A DNA stretch of 47,823 bases from Ardenticatenaceae bacterium. Lineage in GTDB: Bacteria > Chloroflexota > Anaerolineae > Promineifilales > Promineifilaceae. The first letter of the stretch is position 1; each line of letters begins with the position of its first letter. Below are positions 15,528 through 24,857 of the stretch, piece by piece. The stretch spans positions 1 to 47,823 of the forward strand of contig JACKBT010000035.1 of the NCBI GenBank assembly GCA_020634415.1. Direction: 5' to 3'. The notes below the pieces were generated by a model. The model did not search any database. It was not told the DNA's origin and saw only the letters and a list, made by a program, of their open reading frames with translations. A program made the position numbers and the translations under genes.

Positions 15528-16576
15528 TAAACGGCTTCCGCGCCTTCATCTCCCTCGTCCAACATCATCATCACCTTCATAGAATTGCCACCAGCCGCTT
15601 CAATGGTGTGGTAAGCCTCCAGATAGTGCGCGAAGGGGAAGCGATGGGTGATGAGTGCGTCTAACTGCATTTTGCCCTCAGCCACCAACGCAATCGCTGT
15701 CTCATAATCCGGCCGTTGATACATCAATGTGCCTACCAAACTCAATTCCCGATCCTGCACCAGCCCAATATTCACTACTGGCTTCTGGCCGAAAACACCG
15801 ACAATGACAATCGTTGAGCCTTTGCGGGCGTGGGCAACGGCCTGCTCAATGGTCGGCTGCACGCCCACACATTCCAAAATGAGGTCAGCCTTGTCGGGGC
15901 CAAAATGCTGGTTGAGGGCAGCCCCTAAATCGGCCTCGCTGGTGTTTAGCACATGGTTAATGCCCACACATCGGGCCATCTCCAACTTGTATTCGCTGAT
16001 GTCGGTGATCATAACGGTGCGGGCGCCAAGTGCCTGCGCTGTCTGGGCTACCAGGTTGCCAATTGGCCCTGCGCCCAGCACCAAAATCTGCTTGCCTGCT
16101 ATCTCGCCCCCGCGCCGCAGCGCATGAACAGCAACGGCGATTGGCTCTATCATGGCCCCCTGTTCCAGGGAGATGCCGGCTGGTAATTTTAAGACGTTGG
16201 CGGCGGGGACGGGGAAAAATTCTTGGGCGGCGCCGCCTGTTTGGAAGCCCATTACTTTGAGGGAATCGCAGATGTGCTCCTGGCCGTGACGGCAGGCGTA
16301 GCAGGTGCCGCAGGTGACTTGGGGCATGAAGGTGACGGGATCGCCCACAGCCAAGTGACGGACATCGGCTCCGACTGCGGCGATGGTGCCGGAGACTTCG
16401 TGCCCCTGCACGACGGGGTAGCTGGTGTAGGGGTGCAGGCCGTGATAGACGTGGATGTCGGAGCCGCAGATGCCAATGCGGCGGGTTTGCAGCAGCACTT
16501 CGTGGGGCTGGATGGTGGGGCGGGCTACATCTTGTAAGATGATGTGACCGGGTGCGGTCATGACTGCTTGTTGCAT
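15524..16576 (-). CDS. Zinc-dependent medium-chain alcohol/polyol dehydrogenase
   Basis: This 350-aa MDR enzyme oxidises an alcohol or polyol with NAD(P). Catalytic zinc ligands are the Cys of GICGSD, the His of GHEVSG and the acidic residue following. The structural-zinc loop CGTCYACRHGQEHIC has the expected four cysteines. The Rossmann motif is VLGAGPIGNLVAQ. The ATG at 16576 is preferred over a start at 16600 because AAAGGAAAAG precedes it. It resembles sorbitol or threonine dehydrogenases. It is the last gene of the minus-strand run that includes the alpha-glucan operon, but a repeat-rich gap of 160 bases separates it from the APH gene, so co-transcription is uncertain. Confidence 0.9.
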   Translation of the reverse strand: MQQAVMTAPGHIILQDVARPTIQPHEVLLQTRRIGICGSDIHVYHGLHPYTSYPVVQGHEVSGTIAAVGADVRHLAVGDPVTFMPQVTCGTCYACRHGQEHICDSLKVMGFQTGGAAQEFFPVPAANVLKLPAGISLEQGAMIEPIAVAVHALRRGGEIAGKQILVLGAGPIGNLVAQTAQALGARTVMITDISEYKLEMARCVGINHVLNTSEADLGAALNQHFGPDKADLILECVGVQPTIEQAVAHARKGSTIVIVGVFGQKPVVNIGLVQDRELSLVGTLMYQRPDYETAIALVAEGKMQLDALITHRFPFAHYLEAYHTIEAAGGNSMKVMMMLDEGDEGAEAVY

Positions 16577-16603
16577 TGTTGCTTTTCCTTTTATAACCAA
16601 GCG

Positions 16604-16730
16604 ATCCTCCGGGAGGTTTCAAACCAGATGTTGCCTCTGGTGCGCACCTCTCGGAGGCTTAGAGTTGTTGAAATCCTCCGGGAGGTTTTAACCAAGATGT
16701 TCCCTCTGGAATAGAACCTCCCGGAGGGTT
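16604..16730. repeat. Two tandem CCTCCGGGAGG palindromic elements
   Basis: Element one spans CCTCCGGGAGGTTT (16606) to CTCTCGGAGGCTTAG (about 16662). Element two spans CCTCCGGGAGGTTTT (16675) to AACCTCCCGGAGGGTTAG (about 16732). Each arm is itself a palindrome and the arms pair into a long stem. Copies recur at 32244, 32721 and 32771 (type D here). Confidence 0.8.
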
Positions 16731-16735
16731 AGTCG

Positions 16736-17647
16736 TTAGAGTTGTTGCATGATTTGCCACACTTGTTGTTTAACTTGTCTGGCGGCGGCGGGATCGTGGG
16801 AACGGCCGTCTCGTATCACAATATATTTTTGCAGCTCATACAACAGGTAAAACACCTGCCGCACCTGTGCCTCTGGCGACCAGTCACGCGGCTGACCGTA
16901 GCCTTGCCAAAAGGCAGGGTTGGAGATGCCACAGTAATCCAGCACAGCAAATTCGATTTCAGGATCGCCCCACAGGGCGCGGTCCCAATCTACCAGCCCG
17001 GTGACGGTGCCTTGATCGTCTACCAAAATATTTTGATGCCAGATGTCCATGTGCAGCAGGCGTGCGGTGAGGGGGCGGTCAAAGAGGGGCAGGTGGCGGT
17101 CGAGGAGGTGGCGCAGATGGCTGCTTTCGGCTTGGTCGTAGTAGCCGAGGCTTACGATGTCGTCAATCATTTTGTGCCACATGATGATGAAGGCGGCAGC
17201 CCAACTGTCCTGTGGTTCCATCGGTTTGTGTGCGCCGAGGTAGCCGTGTTGATCGGCCGTTAGCCCATGTACTTGAGCCAAATATGTGCCGATTTGCCCC
17301 AGAACGTTATCGAAATTGACGTGGGGGGCTTCGGTTAACGGCCGTCCCGCCAACCGCTCCATCAACATATAATCCCGATCAATCAACGTCTGCGACTCAT
17401 CAAAAACGAGGATTTCGGCCACTGGCACGGTGGTCTGTTCCCGCAAAATCTGGTGCAGTTGTGGCTCCTGCTTCATCATTTGGGCTTCGTAGAAGACGTA
17501 GACGGCATCGTTGGGCGGCGCAATCCGCAGCACCATTTGCTCATTATCCACCTGCACCCAGTAAGAGTCGTTGAATTTGCCGGTGGCGATGGGGGTTAAG
17601 TGGATACAGCCGTTAGGGAAGTGGTGGCGGATGAGGGAGTGGAGCAT
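16736..17647 (-). CDS. APH-family phosphotransferase (small-molecule kinase)
   Basis: The 303-aa protein has the aminoglycoside phosphotransferase/choline kinase fold. The catalytic loop is LLHMDIWHQNILVD (Asp, Asn) and the metal-binding segment LVDWDRALWGDPEIE. The N-terminal lobe has GKFNDSYWVQV and VLRIAPP. In this family the substrate may be a sugar, amino alcohol, nucleoside or antibiotic. It lies 50 bases after the alpha-amylase gene on the same strand, so a sugar substrate is conceivable but unproven. A type A repeat ends directly before its ATG and no ribosome site is visible. Confidence 0.82.
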   Translation of the reverse strand: MLHSLIRHHFPNGCIHLTPIATGKFNDSYWVQVDNEQMVLRIAPPNDAVYVFYEAQMMKQEPQLHQILREQTTVPVAEILVFDESQTLIDRDYMLMERLAGRPLTEAPHVNFDNVLGQIGTYLAQVHGLTADQHGYLGAHKPMEPQDSWAAAFIIMWHKMIDDIVSLGYYDQAESSHLRHLLDRHLPLFDRPLTARLLHMDIWHQNILVDDQGTVTGLVDWDRALWGDPEIEFAVLDYCGISNPAFWQGYGQPRDWSPEAQVRQVFYLLYELQKYIVIRDGRSHDPAAARQVKQQVWQIMQQL

Positions 17648-17648
17648 G

Positions 17649-17704
17649 GTAATTAGGTAATTGGGTAATTGGGTAATGGCTCAATTACCCAATTACTCAA
17701 TTAC
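17649..17704. repeat. GTAATTGG-type tandem/inverted repeat between APH and amylase genes
   Basis: GGTAATTGGGTAATTGGGTA on the left and CAATTACCCAATTACTCAAT on the right form a hairpin. It touches the amylase stop codon on one side and ends one base before the APH start codon on the other. Confidence 0.8.
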
Positions 17705-19470
17705 TTTAACTCAATAATATAGGTGCTATATGGCTCAAGTTTAGCAATAGGTGTATACGCCTCGAAGCCGCCGCTGGCGGTGAGGGTGGGGGCGTTGGTG
17801 GGGCTGTTTTTCAGGATTTCAACGGCCGTTCCTTCACTCAAGCCGCCATCATCCAAACAAAAACGATAGTCGGTGATGGGTTCTTCGCCCAGGTTGATGA
17901 GGACGAGCAGGGTTTGATTGGCGGTGCGGCGCAGGAAGGCGTACAGCTTGCCATTGTTGGTGGGCATCTCCTGCCAGTCGCCCAGGCGCAGGGCTTCGTT
18001 TTGGTTGCGGGCCTGAATGAGGCGGCGGTAATGGTTGAGGAGGGAATCGGGATCGGCCGTGGCTGCGGCTACATTGATATTTTCAAAACCGCTGGGGAAG
18101 GGCTGCCAGGGGGAAACGGCCGTCGTGAAGCCGCCACCAGCCTCACCCGACCAGGGCATTGGTGCCCGAATTTCTTCATCGGGTTTGCGCCCTCTTTGGC
18201 CGATTTCTTCACCATAGTAGAGGAAGGGAACGCCTGGACTTGTAAGCAAGAGAGAAGCGGCCGATTTGGCCTGGCCACCTTCACCTAAAAGCTGGCTCAT
18301 AACTCTATCTTGATCGTGGTTGGTAAGGAACGTTCCATATTGTTGGGGAGGAAAGTTTTGAACGATGGCGGTCATGTCATCAATGATAAACTGACTGGCT
18401 TCGCGTTTGGCTGTTTGAATCATGCTGCCTGCCAGATCGAATTCAAAGGCGATGTTGACTTCGTCGCCGATGTATTTGACGACTTCGCTGGTAGCGGACC
18501 AGGCTTCGCCTACGGTGAAAGCGTCGGGGTTGATGTTGGTGTAGTAGTCGTAGAAGCCTTGCCACCATTCATGGGTGGCGGGGGTGTTTTCTTGAATACG
18601 GCCGTCTTCGATCAAGTGTTTGATGGCATCGAGGCGGAAGCCGTCTACGCCCACGTCTTCCAGCCAAAAACGGATGACATCTTGCATATCGGCCGTTACT
18701 TGGGGATTTGTGTAGTTTAGATCAGGCATTCCTGACCAAAAAACGCCGTAATAATAACCACCGCCAGGGGCAGTATGCCAGACACTGCTGCCCCAAGGGC
18801 TTCGGAAGCCAGGCGATTCTTCCTCAAAAATGTAGTAATCACGGTAGGGGCTGTTGGGGTCGCTGAGTGCTTCTTGGAACCAGGGGTGTTCGGTGCTGGT
18901 GTGGTTGAGAACGAGGTCTACGATGATACGAATGTCCCTAGCGTGGGCTTCATCTAGCAGGGTTTTGAGTTCCTCTATTGTGCCGTAGTCGGGGTTGATG
19001 GTGTAGTAGTCGGTGACATCATAGCCATGATAACTGGGTGAGGCGTTGAGGGGCATGAGCCAGATGCCTGTAATGCCGAGGTCATCGGTTGTGCTGGGGT
19101 CGCCATCATTCAAATAGTCTAATTTCTCGATGATGCCGTTGAGGTCACCGATGCCATCGCCGTTGCTGTCGTAAAAGCTGCGCACGAAGATTTCGTAGAA
19201 GACACGCTTGTTCCACCAGCCTAATTCGTCAGGGTTGGTTTGTAAGTCGGCAAGGGTGGTGCAGAGGGGGGCGGCGGTGGCGGTGGGGGCAGGGGTGTGG
19301 GTGGGGGCAGCCGTGGCTGGAGCGGTGGCGGTGGCTTCGGTGGTGGCTTCGGTGGTGGCTTGGGTGATGGGTTGGGGGGTGTGGGTGGGGTTGGTAACGG
19401 CCGTTTCCGTTCCGCCGCTGCAAGCAGCCAAAAGCAGCATCAACAAAGATAAAACAACCAATTTGTTCAC
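17701..19470 (-). CDS. GH13 alpha-amylase lipoprotein
   Basis: The 589-aa protein is an extracytoplasmic alpha-amylase anchored by lipid. The GTG at 19470 has GGAGGT six bases upstream and starts a signal peptide ending in lipobox LLAAC at Cys17; the ATG at 19491 is less likely. A Thr/Pro/Ala-rich linker (about 20-70) leads into the catalytic barrel: DSNGDGIGDLNGI, DLVLNHTS, GFRLDAIKH (nucleophile Asp), VGEAW (acid/base Glu) and TNHDQDR. A C-terminal beta domain ends AKLEPYSTYIIELK. It should cut starch or glycogen outside the cell to oligomers for the importer encoded upstream in the same operon. Confidence 0.92.
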   Translation of the reverse strand: MNKLVVLSLLMLLLAACSGGTETAVTNPTHTPQPITQATTEATTEATATAPATAAPTHTPAPTATAAPLCTTLADLQTNPDELGWWNKRVFYEIFVRSFYDSNGDGIGDLNGIIEKLDYLNDGDPSTTDDLGITGIWLMPLNASPSYHGYDVTDYYTINPDYGTIEELKTLLDEAHARDIRIIVDLVLNHTSTEHPWFQEALSDPNSPYRDYYIFEEESPGFRSPWGSSVWHTAPGGGYYYGVFWSGMPDLNYTNPQVTADMQDVIRFWLEDVGVDGFRLDAIKHLIEDGRIQENTPATHEWWQGFYDYYTNINPDAFTVGEAWSATSEVVKYIGDEVNIAFEFDLAGSMIQTAKREASQFIIDDMTAIVQNFPPQQYGTFLTNHDQDRVMSQLLGEGGQAKSAASLLLTSPGVPFLYYGEEIGQRGRKPDEEIRAPMPWSGEAGGGFTTAVSPWQPFPSGFENINVAAATADPDSLLNHYRRLIQARNQNEALRLGDWQEMPTNNGKLYAFLRRTANQTLLVLINLGEEPITDYRFCLDDGGLSEGTAVEILKNSPTNAPTLTASGGFEAYTPIAKLEPYSTYIIELK

Positions 19471-19520
19471 AGGCTTACCTCCAATGTTCATCTGGGCAAA
19501 ATTAGGGTGGTTTGGTGGGT

Positions 19521-21230
19521 TTAAGGAGTGAGTTGGCCTATGAAAATCTCGAAGGGGGCGATGGCGAGGTGCTGGGGATTGACGGCCGTTTCTGCTCGCG
19601 CCTCACTGGAAAACACAACCTTCATATCTGCTGCCCAATCAAAAGCTAGTTCATGTGCCTTATCAGCATAATTGAGTACGACCAGGCAGCTTTGATCGGC
19701 CGTTGCCCGCAAAAAGGCCAGATAATCCTCAGCATCTTCATGAAGCGGTTGGTAGTCACCGATAATCAAAGCTGGCGTTTCCCGCCGCAGCCACAACAGC
19801 CGCCGATAAAAGTTTAAGAGTGAATGGGGATCATCTTCCTGCTCGGCCACATTAATCCCCTCGGCATAATTGGGGTTGACTGGCAGCCAGGTTTCAATGC
19901 CTTCTGGACTAAATCCACCATTGGGGGCATTGTGCCATTGCATGGGTGTGCGGGCCTGGTCACGACCATAGTGGGCCGCCTGGGATACAGCTTGCTCAGT
20001 CGGCATGTTGGCTAACTCCACCATCATGTTGTAGGCATTCACACTTACATTGTCCCGAAATTGGCTGATGTCGGTGAGGGGTAGATTGGTCATGCCAATT
20101 TCTTCACCGTTGTAGAGGAAGGGTGCCCCGCGCAGGGTCAGCATGAGGGCCAGGTTGAGTCTGGCGAGGGCTTCATCATGGACACCATCGCCATAACGGT
20201 TGTAGACACGGGGGCGATCATGGTTGCCAGTTGTGTTGCAGGGCCAGGTGCCGGCGGGGGTGAGGGCTAGTCGTTCTTCTTGGTTTTGTCGTATCCAGGC
20301 TGGTGTCAGGCGGGGCGGGTTGAGCAGGGGGAAGTTGAAGGTCATGTGCAGTTCGTTGCTGCCATCACCGTAATAAGAGACATCATCTGTTTCACCCACC
20401 AGCAGCCGATCTTCGTATTCATCTACGATGGCCCGAATTTCTTGGAACAGTTCGTGAATGCCAGGCTGAATGATCTGATGGGTCATCATCTTTTCCCAGG
20501 CTCGGCGGACTTTCTGATGGTCAGCTTCAGTTTGGGCAGCCTGGCCGAGTTGGTAGAGTTCGACTTGTGTATATTCTGACTCGTGGTCGGGCAGGTGGGG
20601 ATGCTCGAAGATGGTGTCTATGGCATCGAGGCGGTAGCCATCTACGCCTAGATCGAGCCAGAAGCGGATGGCATCGAACATGGCTTGTTTGAGTTGGGGG
20701 TTGCGCCAGTTGAGGTCGGGTTGTTCTTTGAAGAAGAAGTGGTAATAGTATTGGTCTCTGGCGGGTTCATATGTCCAGGCAGAGCCACCAAAGTGAGAAT
20801 ACCAGTTGTTGGGTGGTTGTTGGGGAGAACGGCCGTCTTGCCACACATACCAATCGCTCTTGGCGTTGTCTTTGCTAGAACGAGATTCAATGAACCAGGG
20901 ATGTTGATCGGAGGTATGGTTTAGGACGAGATCAAGGATGACGCGCATTCCACGTTGATGCGCACCATCCAAGAAGCGTTTGAAGTCGTCCAGTGTCCCA
21001 TAGGTGGGATCCACACCGATATAGTCGGCAATATCATAGCCGACATCAAATTGGGGCGAGGGGTAGTGGGGAGAGAGCCAAATAGCATCAATCCCCAACT
21101 GTTGCAGGTAATCAAGCTTGCCGATAATACCCTGGAAGTCGCCAATTCCATCCCCATCGCCATCGGCAAAACTACGCGGATAAATTTGATAGAAAACGGC
21201 CGTTTGCCACCACTTCAACTGCTCTGTCAT
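19521..21230 (-). CDS. GH13 alpha-glucosidase / oligo-1,6-glucosidase
   Basis: The 569-aa enzyme lacks a signal peptide and should hydrolyse imported malto- or isomalto-oligosaccharides. It begins WWQTAVFYQIYPRSFADGDG, typical of GH13 alpha-glucosidases. Catalytic motifs are GYRLDAIDTI, LVGETDDV and TTGNHDRPR; NHTSDQHPWFIESRSSKDN is also typical of this group. The start at ATG 21230 lies 12 bases after the stop of the upstream transporter ATPase, so the two are in one operon; GTG 21236 is an alternative. The specificity between alpha-1,4 and alpha-1,6 bonds is open. Confidence 0.92.
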   Translation of the reverse strand: MTEQLKWWQTAVFYQIYPRSFADGDGDGIGDFQGIIGKLDYLQQLGIDAIWLSPHYPSPQFDVGYDIADYIGVDPTYGTLDDFKRFLDGAHQRGMRVILDLVLNHTSDQHPWFIESRSSKDNAKSDWYVWQDGRSPQQPPNNWYSHFGGSAWTYEPARDQYYYHFFFKEQPDLNWRNPQLKQAMFDAIRFWLDLGVDGYRLDAIDTIFEHPHLPDHESEYTQVELYQLGQAAQTEADHQKVRRAWEKMMTHQIIQPGIHELFQEIRAIVDEYEDRLLVGETDDVSYYGDGSNELHMTFNFPLLNPPRLTPAWIRQNQEERLALTPAGTWPCNTTGNHDRPRVYNRYGDGVHDEALARLNLALMLTLRGAPFLYNGEEIGMTNLPLTDISQFRDNVSVNAYNMMVELANMPTEQAVSQAAHYGRDQARTPMQWHNAPNGGFSPEGIETWLPVNPNYAEGINVAEQEDDPHSLLNFYRRLLWLRRETPALIIGDYQPLHEDAEDYLAFLRATADQSCLVVLNYADKAHELAFDWAADMKVVFSSEARAETAVNPQHLAIAPFEIFIGQLTP

Positions 21231-21242
21231 CGTCACCAACCA

Positions 21243-22295
21243 CTACCCTACAGCCACACCCTTCAATTCCAATTCACCCGCAAAATGGCAAGCTGCATAA
21301 TGATCCGGCTTAATCTCACGCAGTTCCGGCACCTCCGTCTTACAGCGATCCTGCACATAACGGCAGCGCGGATGGAACAAACACCCCGGCGGCGGATTCC
21401 CCGGATCAGCCACATCACCTTCCATAATAATGCGTTCCTTCTTCGCCCGAGGATTCGGACGAGGCACAGAAGACATCAAAGCCTCAGTATAAGGATGCAG
21501 TGGCTGCGAATATAACTCAATAGACTCAGCCATTTCGGCAATCCGTCCCACATACATCACCGCCACCCGATCCGAAATATGCTGCACCACACTCAGATCA
21601 TGAGCCACAAAGATATAGGCCAGATTAAAATCTTCCTTCAAGTCATTCATCAAATTCAACGTCTGTGCCTGCACCGACACATCCAACGCCGACACCGGCT
21701 CATCACAAATGATCAACTGAGGATTCAGTGCCAACGAACGAGCAATACCAATACGCTGCCGTTGACCACCAGAAAACTCATGCGGATATCTGCGAATATG
21801 TTCCCCCCGCAAACCCACCCTCTGCAACAACCGAATAACATGCTCCTCTGTATCCGGGCCAACCTTATTATGAATCAACAATGGCTCAGTAATAATGTCA
21901 TAGACAGTCATACGCGGATTCAAGGAACCAATAGGGTCTTGAAAAATCATCGAAATATCTTGATAAACCGCTTTAAGCTGCTCTCGATTTAAATCACGTA
22001 AATTTATCCACTCAGGTTGCCCACTAGAAGACAAAGCACGAGACTTAAACCGAATCGTCCCATCTGTTGGCTCATACAAACGCATCACCGCACGGCCAGC
22101 GGTCGTCTTACCACAGCCGCTTTCACCCACCAACCCCAAAGTCTCGCCTTCACGCACAAAGAAATTAACATCATCCACCGCCTTAACATAACCAACCACG
22201 CGGCGCATCATACCCCCCGTAATGGGAAAGTACTTTTTTAATCCCTTTACCTCTAAAATGACCTTATTATCCTTGGGTGTTCCATTTTCACTCAT
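21243..22295 (-). CDS. Opp/Dpp-type ABC transporter ATPase, second (OppF-like)
   Basis: This 350-aa nucleotide-binding subunit energises the importer. Walker A is [12 protein letters not shown], the signature [15 protein letters not shown] and Walker B LIICDEP; the C-terminal oligopeptide-transporter extension has [17 protein letters not shown] with conserved cysteines. The insertion [20 protein letters not shown] is typical of OppF. SD GGGAGAGG precedes the ATG. It is followed closely by the alpha-glucosidase gene. In contrast to neighbours, no CGGCCG occurs in it. Confidence 0.93.
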   Translation of the reverse strand: MSENGTPKDNKVILEVKGLKKYFPITGGMMRRVVGYVKAVDDVNFFVREGETLGLVGESGCGKTTAGRAVMRLYEPTDGTIRFKSRALSSSGQPEWINLRDLNREQLKAVYQDISMIFQDPIGSLNPRMTVYDIITEPLLIHNKVGPDTEEHVIRLLQRVGLRGEHIRRYPHEFSGGQRQRIGIARSLALNPQLIICDEPVSALDVSVQAQTLNLMNDLKEDFNLAYIFVAHDLSVVQHISDRVAVMYVGRIAEMAESIELYSQPLHPYTEALMSSVPRPNPRAKKERIIMEGDVADPGNPPPGCLFHPRCRYVQDRCKTEVPELREIKPDHYAACHFAGELELKGVAVG

Positions 22296-22366
22296 GTGCC
22301 TCTCCCTTGATTAGCATCTAGCTTCGTTTAATCCCTATGATCAAATCGAACTAGCCATAAACAATA

Positions 22367-23491
22367 CTATGCGCGAGCCTTTACCGCTTGAGCTTCAGGT
22401 GTGTCTGGCCAGCACGGATCATACATCAAACAACGTACATTCTGATTTGGAGCCACTGTCGCCAACTCAGGCTTGATCACATCACACTTCCCCGGCATAA
22501 AGTCTGGGCAACGAGGATGAAAAACACAACCAGACGGCAAATTAAAAGGACTCGGAGTCATCCCTTTAATCGTCGCCAATTCACGTTTCTTCTCACCAAT
22601 TTCAGGAATAGAAGCCAACAGCAGCTTCGTATATGGATGCTTGGGGTTTTCAAAAATATCAATGACGCTGCCCTCTTCCACTTCCTTGCCCATGTACATG
22701 ACCACCATTTCATCAGCCATTTCGGCCACCACACCCATATTATGGGTAATGAACAGGATAGCCATATCCACCGTTTCTTGCAGCTCACGCATCAAATCCA
22801 AGATTTGGGCCTCAATCGAAACATCCAAAGCCGTTGTTGGCTCATCAGCAATAAGCAAATCAGGGTGAGTAGAAAGCGCAATCGCAATCATCACCCGCTG
22901 CCGCTGCCCACCACTCAATTGATGGGGATAACTATCCACCCGCTGGGCAGCATTAGGCAGGCCAACTTTACGCAACATATCAATAGCAATCTCACGAGCC
23001 TCTTCAGCACTGACCCCCCGCTTTTCTTGGATATTCCGTGTCATCGTCTCACCGATTGTCTCCACAGGCAGAAAACGGTGCAGCTTCACAGCTTCCATAA
23101 TATGGAAACCAGCACTAAAAACCGGTGTCAGGGAACTCATAGGCTCCTGGAAAATCATTGTAATAGTGCCGCCACGAATCTTACGAATCTCCTCGCCATC
23201 CTTTTCTAACTGATCAATCCGAATTTCTTCAACGACTTGACTGCCATTTTGAGCATGCTTTTTATAAAGTGTTATCTCACCAGTCATTACGCCCGGCCGG
23301 GGCACCATATTCATGATGGCTTTAGCTGTCATAGACTTGCCACAGCCACTTTCGCCAATAACCCCTAAGGTTTTACCACGCCGAATAGTAAAATTAGCCC
23401 CATCTACAGCATTCACCACACCATCACGCACGTCAAAACGAATATTTAGATCTCTAATACTAACGAGGACATCCTTAGTTATTTCGCTCAT
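22367..23491 (-). CDS. Opp/Dpp-type ABC transporter ATPase, first (OppD-like)
   Basis: The 374-aa subunit pairs with the second ATPase. Walker A is GVIGESGCGKSMTAKA, the signature LSGGQRQRVMIAIAL and Walker B LLIADEPTTALD. The C-terminal extension PSGCVFHPRCPDFMPGKC is typical of OppD. GGAGAGATAAAT precedes the ATG. Sequence composition is more balanced than in the flanking genes, and the only CGGCCG (near 23293) lacks the AACGGCCGTT context. Confidence 0.93.
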   Translation of the reverse strand: MSEITKDVLVSIRDLNIRFDVRDGVVNAVDGANFTIRRGKTLGVIGESGCGKSMTAKAIMNMVPRPGVMTGEITLYKKHAQNGSQVVEEIRIDQLEKDGEEIRKIRGGTITMIFQEPMSSLTPVFSAGFHIMEAVKLHRFLPVETIGETMTRNIQEKRGVSAEEAREIAIDMLRKVGLPNAAQRVDSYPHQLSGGQRQRVMIAIALSTHPDLLIADEPTTALDVSIEAQILDLMRELQETVDMAILFITHNMGVVAEMADEMVVMYMGKEVEEGSVIDIFENPKHPYTKLLLASIPEIGEKKRELATIKGMTPSPFNLPSGCVFHPRCPDFMPGKCDVIKPELATVAPNQNVRCLMYDPCWPDTPEAQAVKARA

Positions 23492-23561
23492 ATTTATCTC
23501 TCCTGTCTCTCAGTATCCAGTGGCCATTATCAACAAAGACCAATTGATTACTGAATACGCA

Positions 23562-24698
23562 TTACTTGCTGTATGGATCCATGGCATCTCGTAAACCGTC
23601 ACCCAACAAGTTGTAAGCAAGGATGGCAAAAAGGATGAAGGGTGTTACAAACAAATACCAGGGAGCAGCACTAATTGAGCGTACCGTATTCGCATTTTGT
23701 AACAACGTGCCCCAACTCACGGTGGGTGGAACCAACCCCAAGCCGAGGAAGCTCAAAGCCGTTTCCAGCAAGATCATGCCAGGGATCTTCAGAGTTGCAA
23801 TAACGATGACATGGCTCATGGTCGCTGGAATCAAATGATTAAAAATAATTCGGCGATCACTCGCCCCAAAACTACGAGCGGCAAGAACATACTGCTCTTC
23901 ACGTCCAGATAAAACAAGGCCACGCACTTGGCGTGCCAAACCACCCCATTGGATCAAAGCCAACAAAATAGTGACCATGAAGAACACCTGTGTAGAGGGC
24001 CAACTTACAGGTACCGCAGCACCCAAAGCCAGAAAAAGTGGTTCTTGAGGAAAAGCTGATAATAACTCTGTAATACGCATCACGACAATATCGGTCGCTC
24101 CACCATAATAGCCGGAAATAGCTCCCAGGCTCACGCCCACAAACAGGAAGACAGCAACACTGAAAAGGCCAATAAATAGAGAAATACGCCCACCAAACAA
24201 CAATCGGGAAAATTGATCCCGCCCCAGACGATCTGTTCCTAGTAAAAAGACCTTTGCATCTGGATCAGCCGGATCTGTTCCGAAGAAGTGCGTTGTAGCA
24301 GGTATAAAGCCTAGTAATTTGTAGGGTTCACCTTCAACAAAAAAGTAAAGCGGGTACTTAACGGTCTCATCCAAAACATAAGTTCGGGTACGTGTGGTTA
24401 CATCAATCTGCTCTTCAAGGCCATAGACAAAGGGGCGCAGGGAAAAATTGCCTTCTGCATCCCAAAAATGGATAAAAGTTGGTCGCGCTTCAATGAAGTC
24501 ACTCTCTGCCCCTTTGGAATAAGGAGCAAAAAATTCTGGGAAAATCAAACAGGTGATGTAGTAAATCCCTAGAATAAATGCGGCAATCACAGCTAAACGG
24601 TTTCTCTTAAATTTCCACCAAACCAAACTCCAGTAACTTTGACTGATACTTTTGGCATCTTGCTTTTCAGGCTGTACAGAAACTGCTGCTTCGCTCAT
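23562..24698 (-). CDS. Opp/Dpp-type ABC transporter permease (OppC-like)
   Basis: The ATG at 24698 has GGAGGT seven bases upstream and gives 378 aa. One N-terminal membrane segment (about 33-53) is followed by an unusually long extracytoplasmic insert of roughly 110 residues (FSKGAESDFIEARPTFIHFW region), then DPDAKVFLLGTDRLGRDQFS, the OppC hallmark. Five membrane helices with the EAA-like loop AARSFGASDRRIIFNHLIPA complete it. The insert is larger than in classical OppC, but such inserts are known in thermophile homologues. Confidence 0.92.
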   Translation of the reverse strand: MSEAAVSVQPEKQDAKSISQSYWSLVWWKFKRNRLAVIAAFILGIYYITCLIFPEFFAPYSKGAESDFIEARPTFIHFWDAEGNFSLRPFVYGLEEQIDVTTRTRTYVLDETVKYPLYFFVEGEPYKLLGFIPATTHFFGTDPADPDAKVFLLGTDRLGRDQFSRLLFGGRISLFIGLFSVAVFLFVGVSLGAISGYYGGATDIVVMRITELLSAFPQEPLFLALGAAVPVSWPSTQVFFMVTILLALIQWGGLARQVRGLVLSGREEQYVLAARSFGASDRRIIFNHLIPATMSHVIVIATLKIPGMILLETALSFLGLGLVPPTVSWGTLLQNANTVRSISAAPWYLFVTPFILFAILAYNLLGDGLRDAMDPYSK

Positions 24699-24715
24699 TA
24701 ATTCAACCTCCAATT

Positions 24716-24789
24716 CAGGCTGTGAAGTTACAAGCCTTCACACCCTTCAATATCATCCTTCTCCCATCAAATGAATACCTCACAGCCTG
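24716..24789. repeat. Possible stem-loop between the two permease genes
   Basis: CAGGCTGTGA (24716-24725) and TCACAGCCTG (24780-24789) are perfect inverted copies around a 54-base loop; an alternative inner pair TGTGAAG/CTTCACA (24721-24742) competes. The gap of 143 bases is long for genes of one operon. Confidence 0.35.
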
Positions 24790-24857
24790 TGAATTTGCGC
24801 TAGACCAATTTTTTGCCACAAGCAAGGCTATAAAGGCATATTAAATTAGCTCACGTC

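Noticed and set aside
16604..16730. CRISPR array from tandem CCTCCGGGAGG elements
   Set aside because: Only two units, palindromic arms and unequal spacing; no spacers or cas genes.
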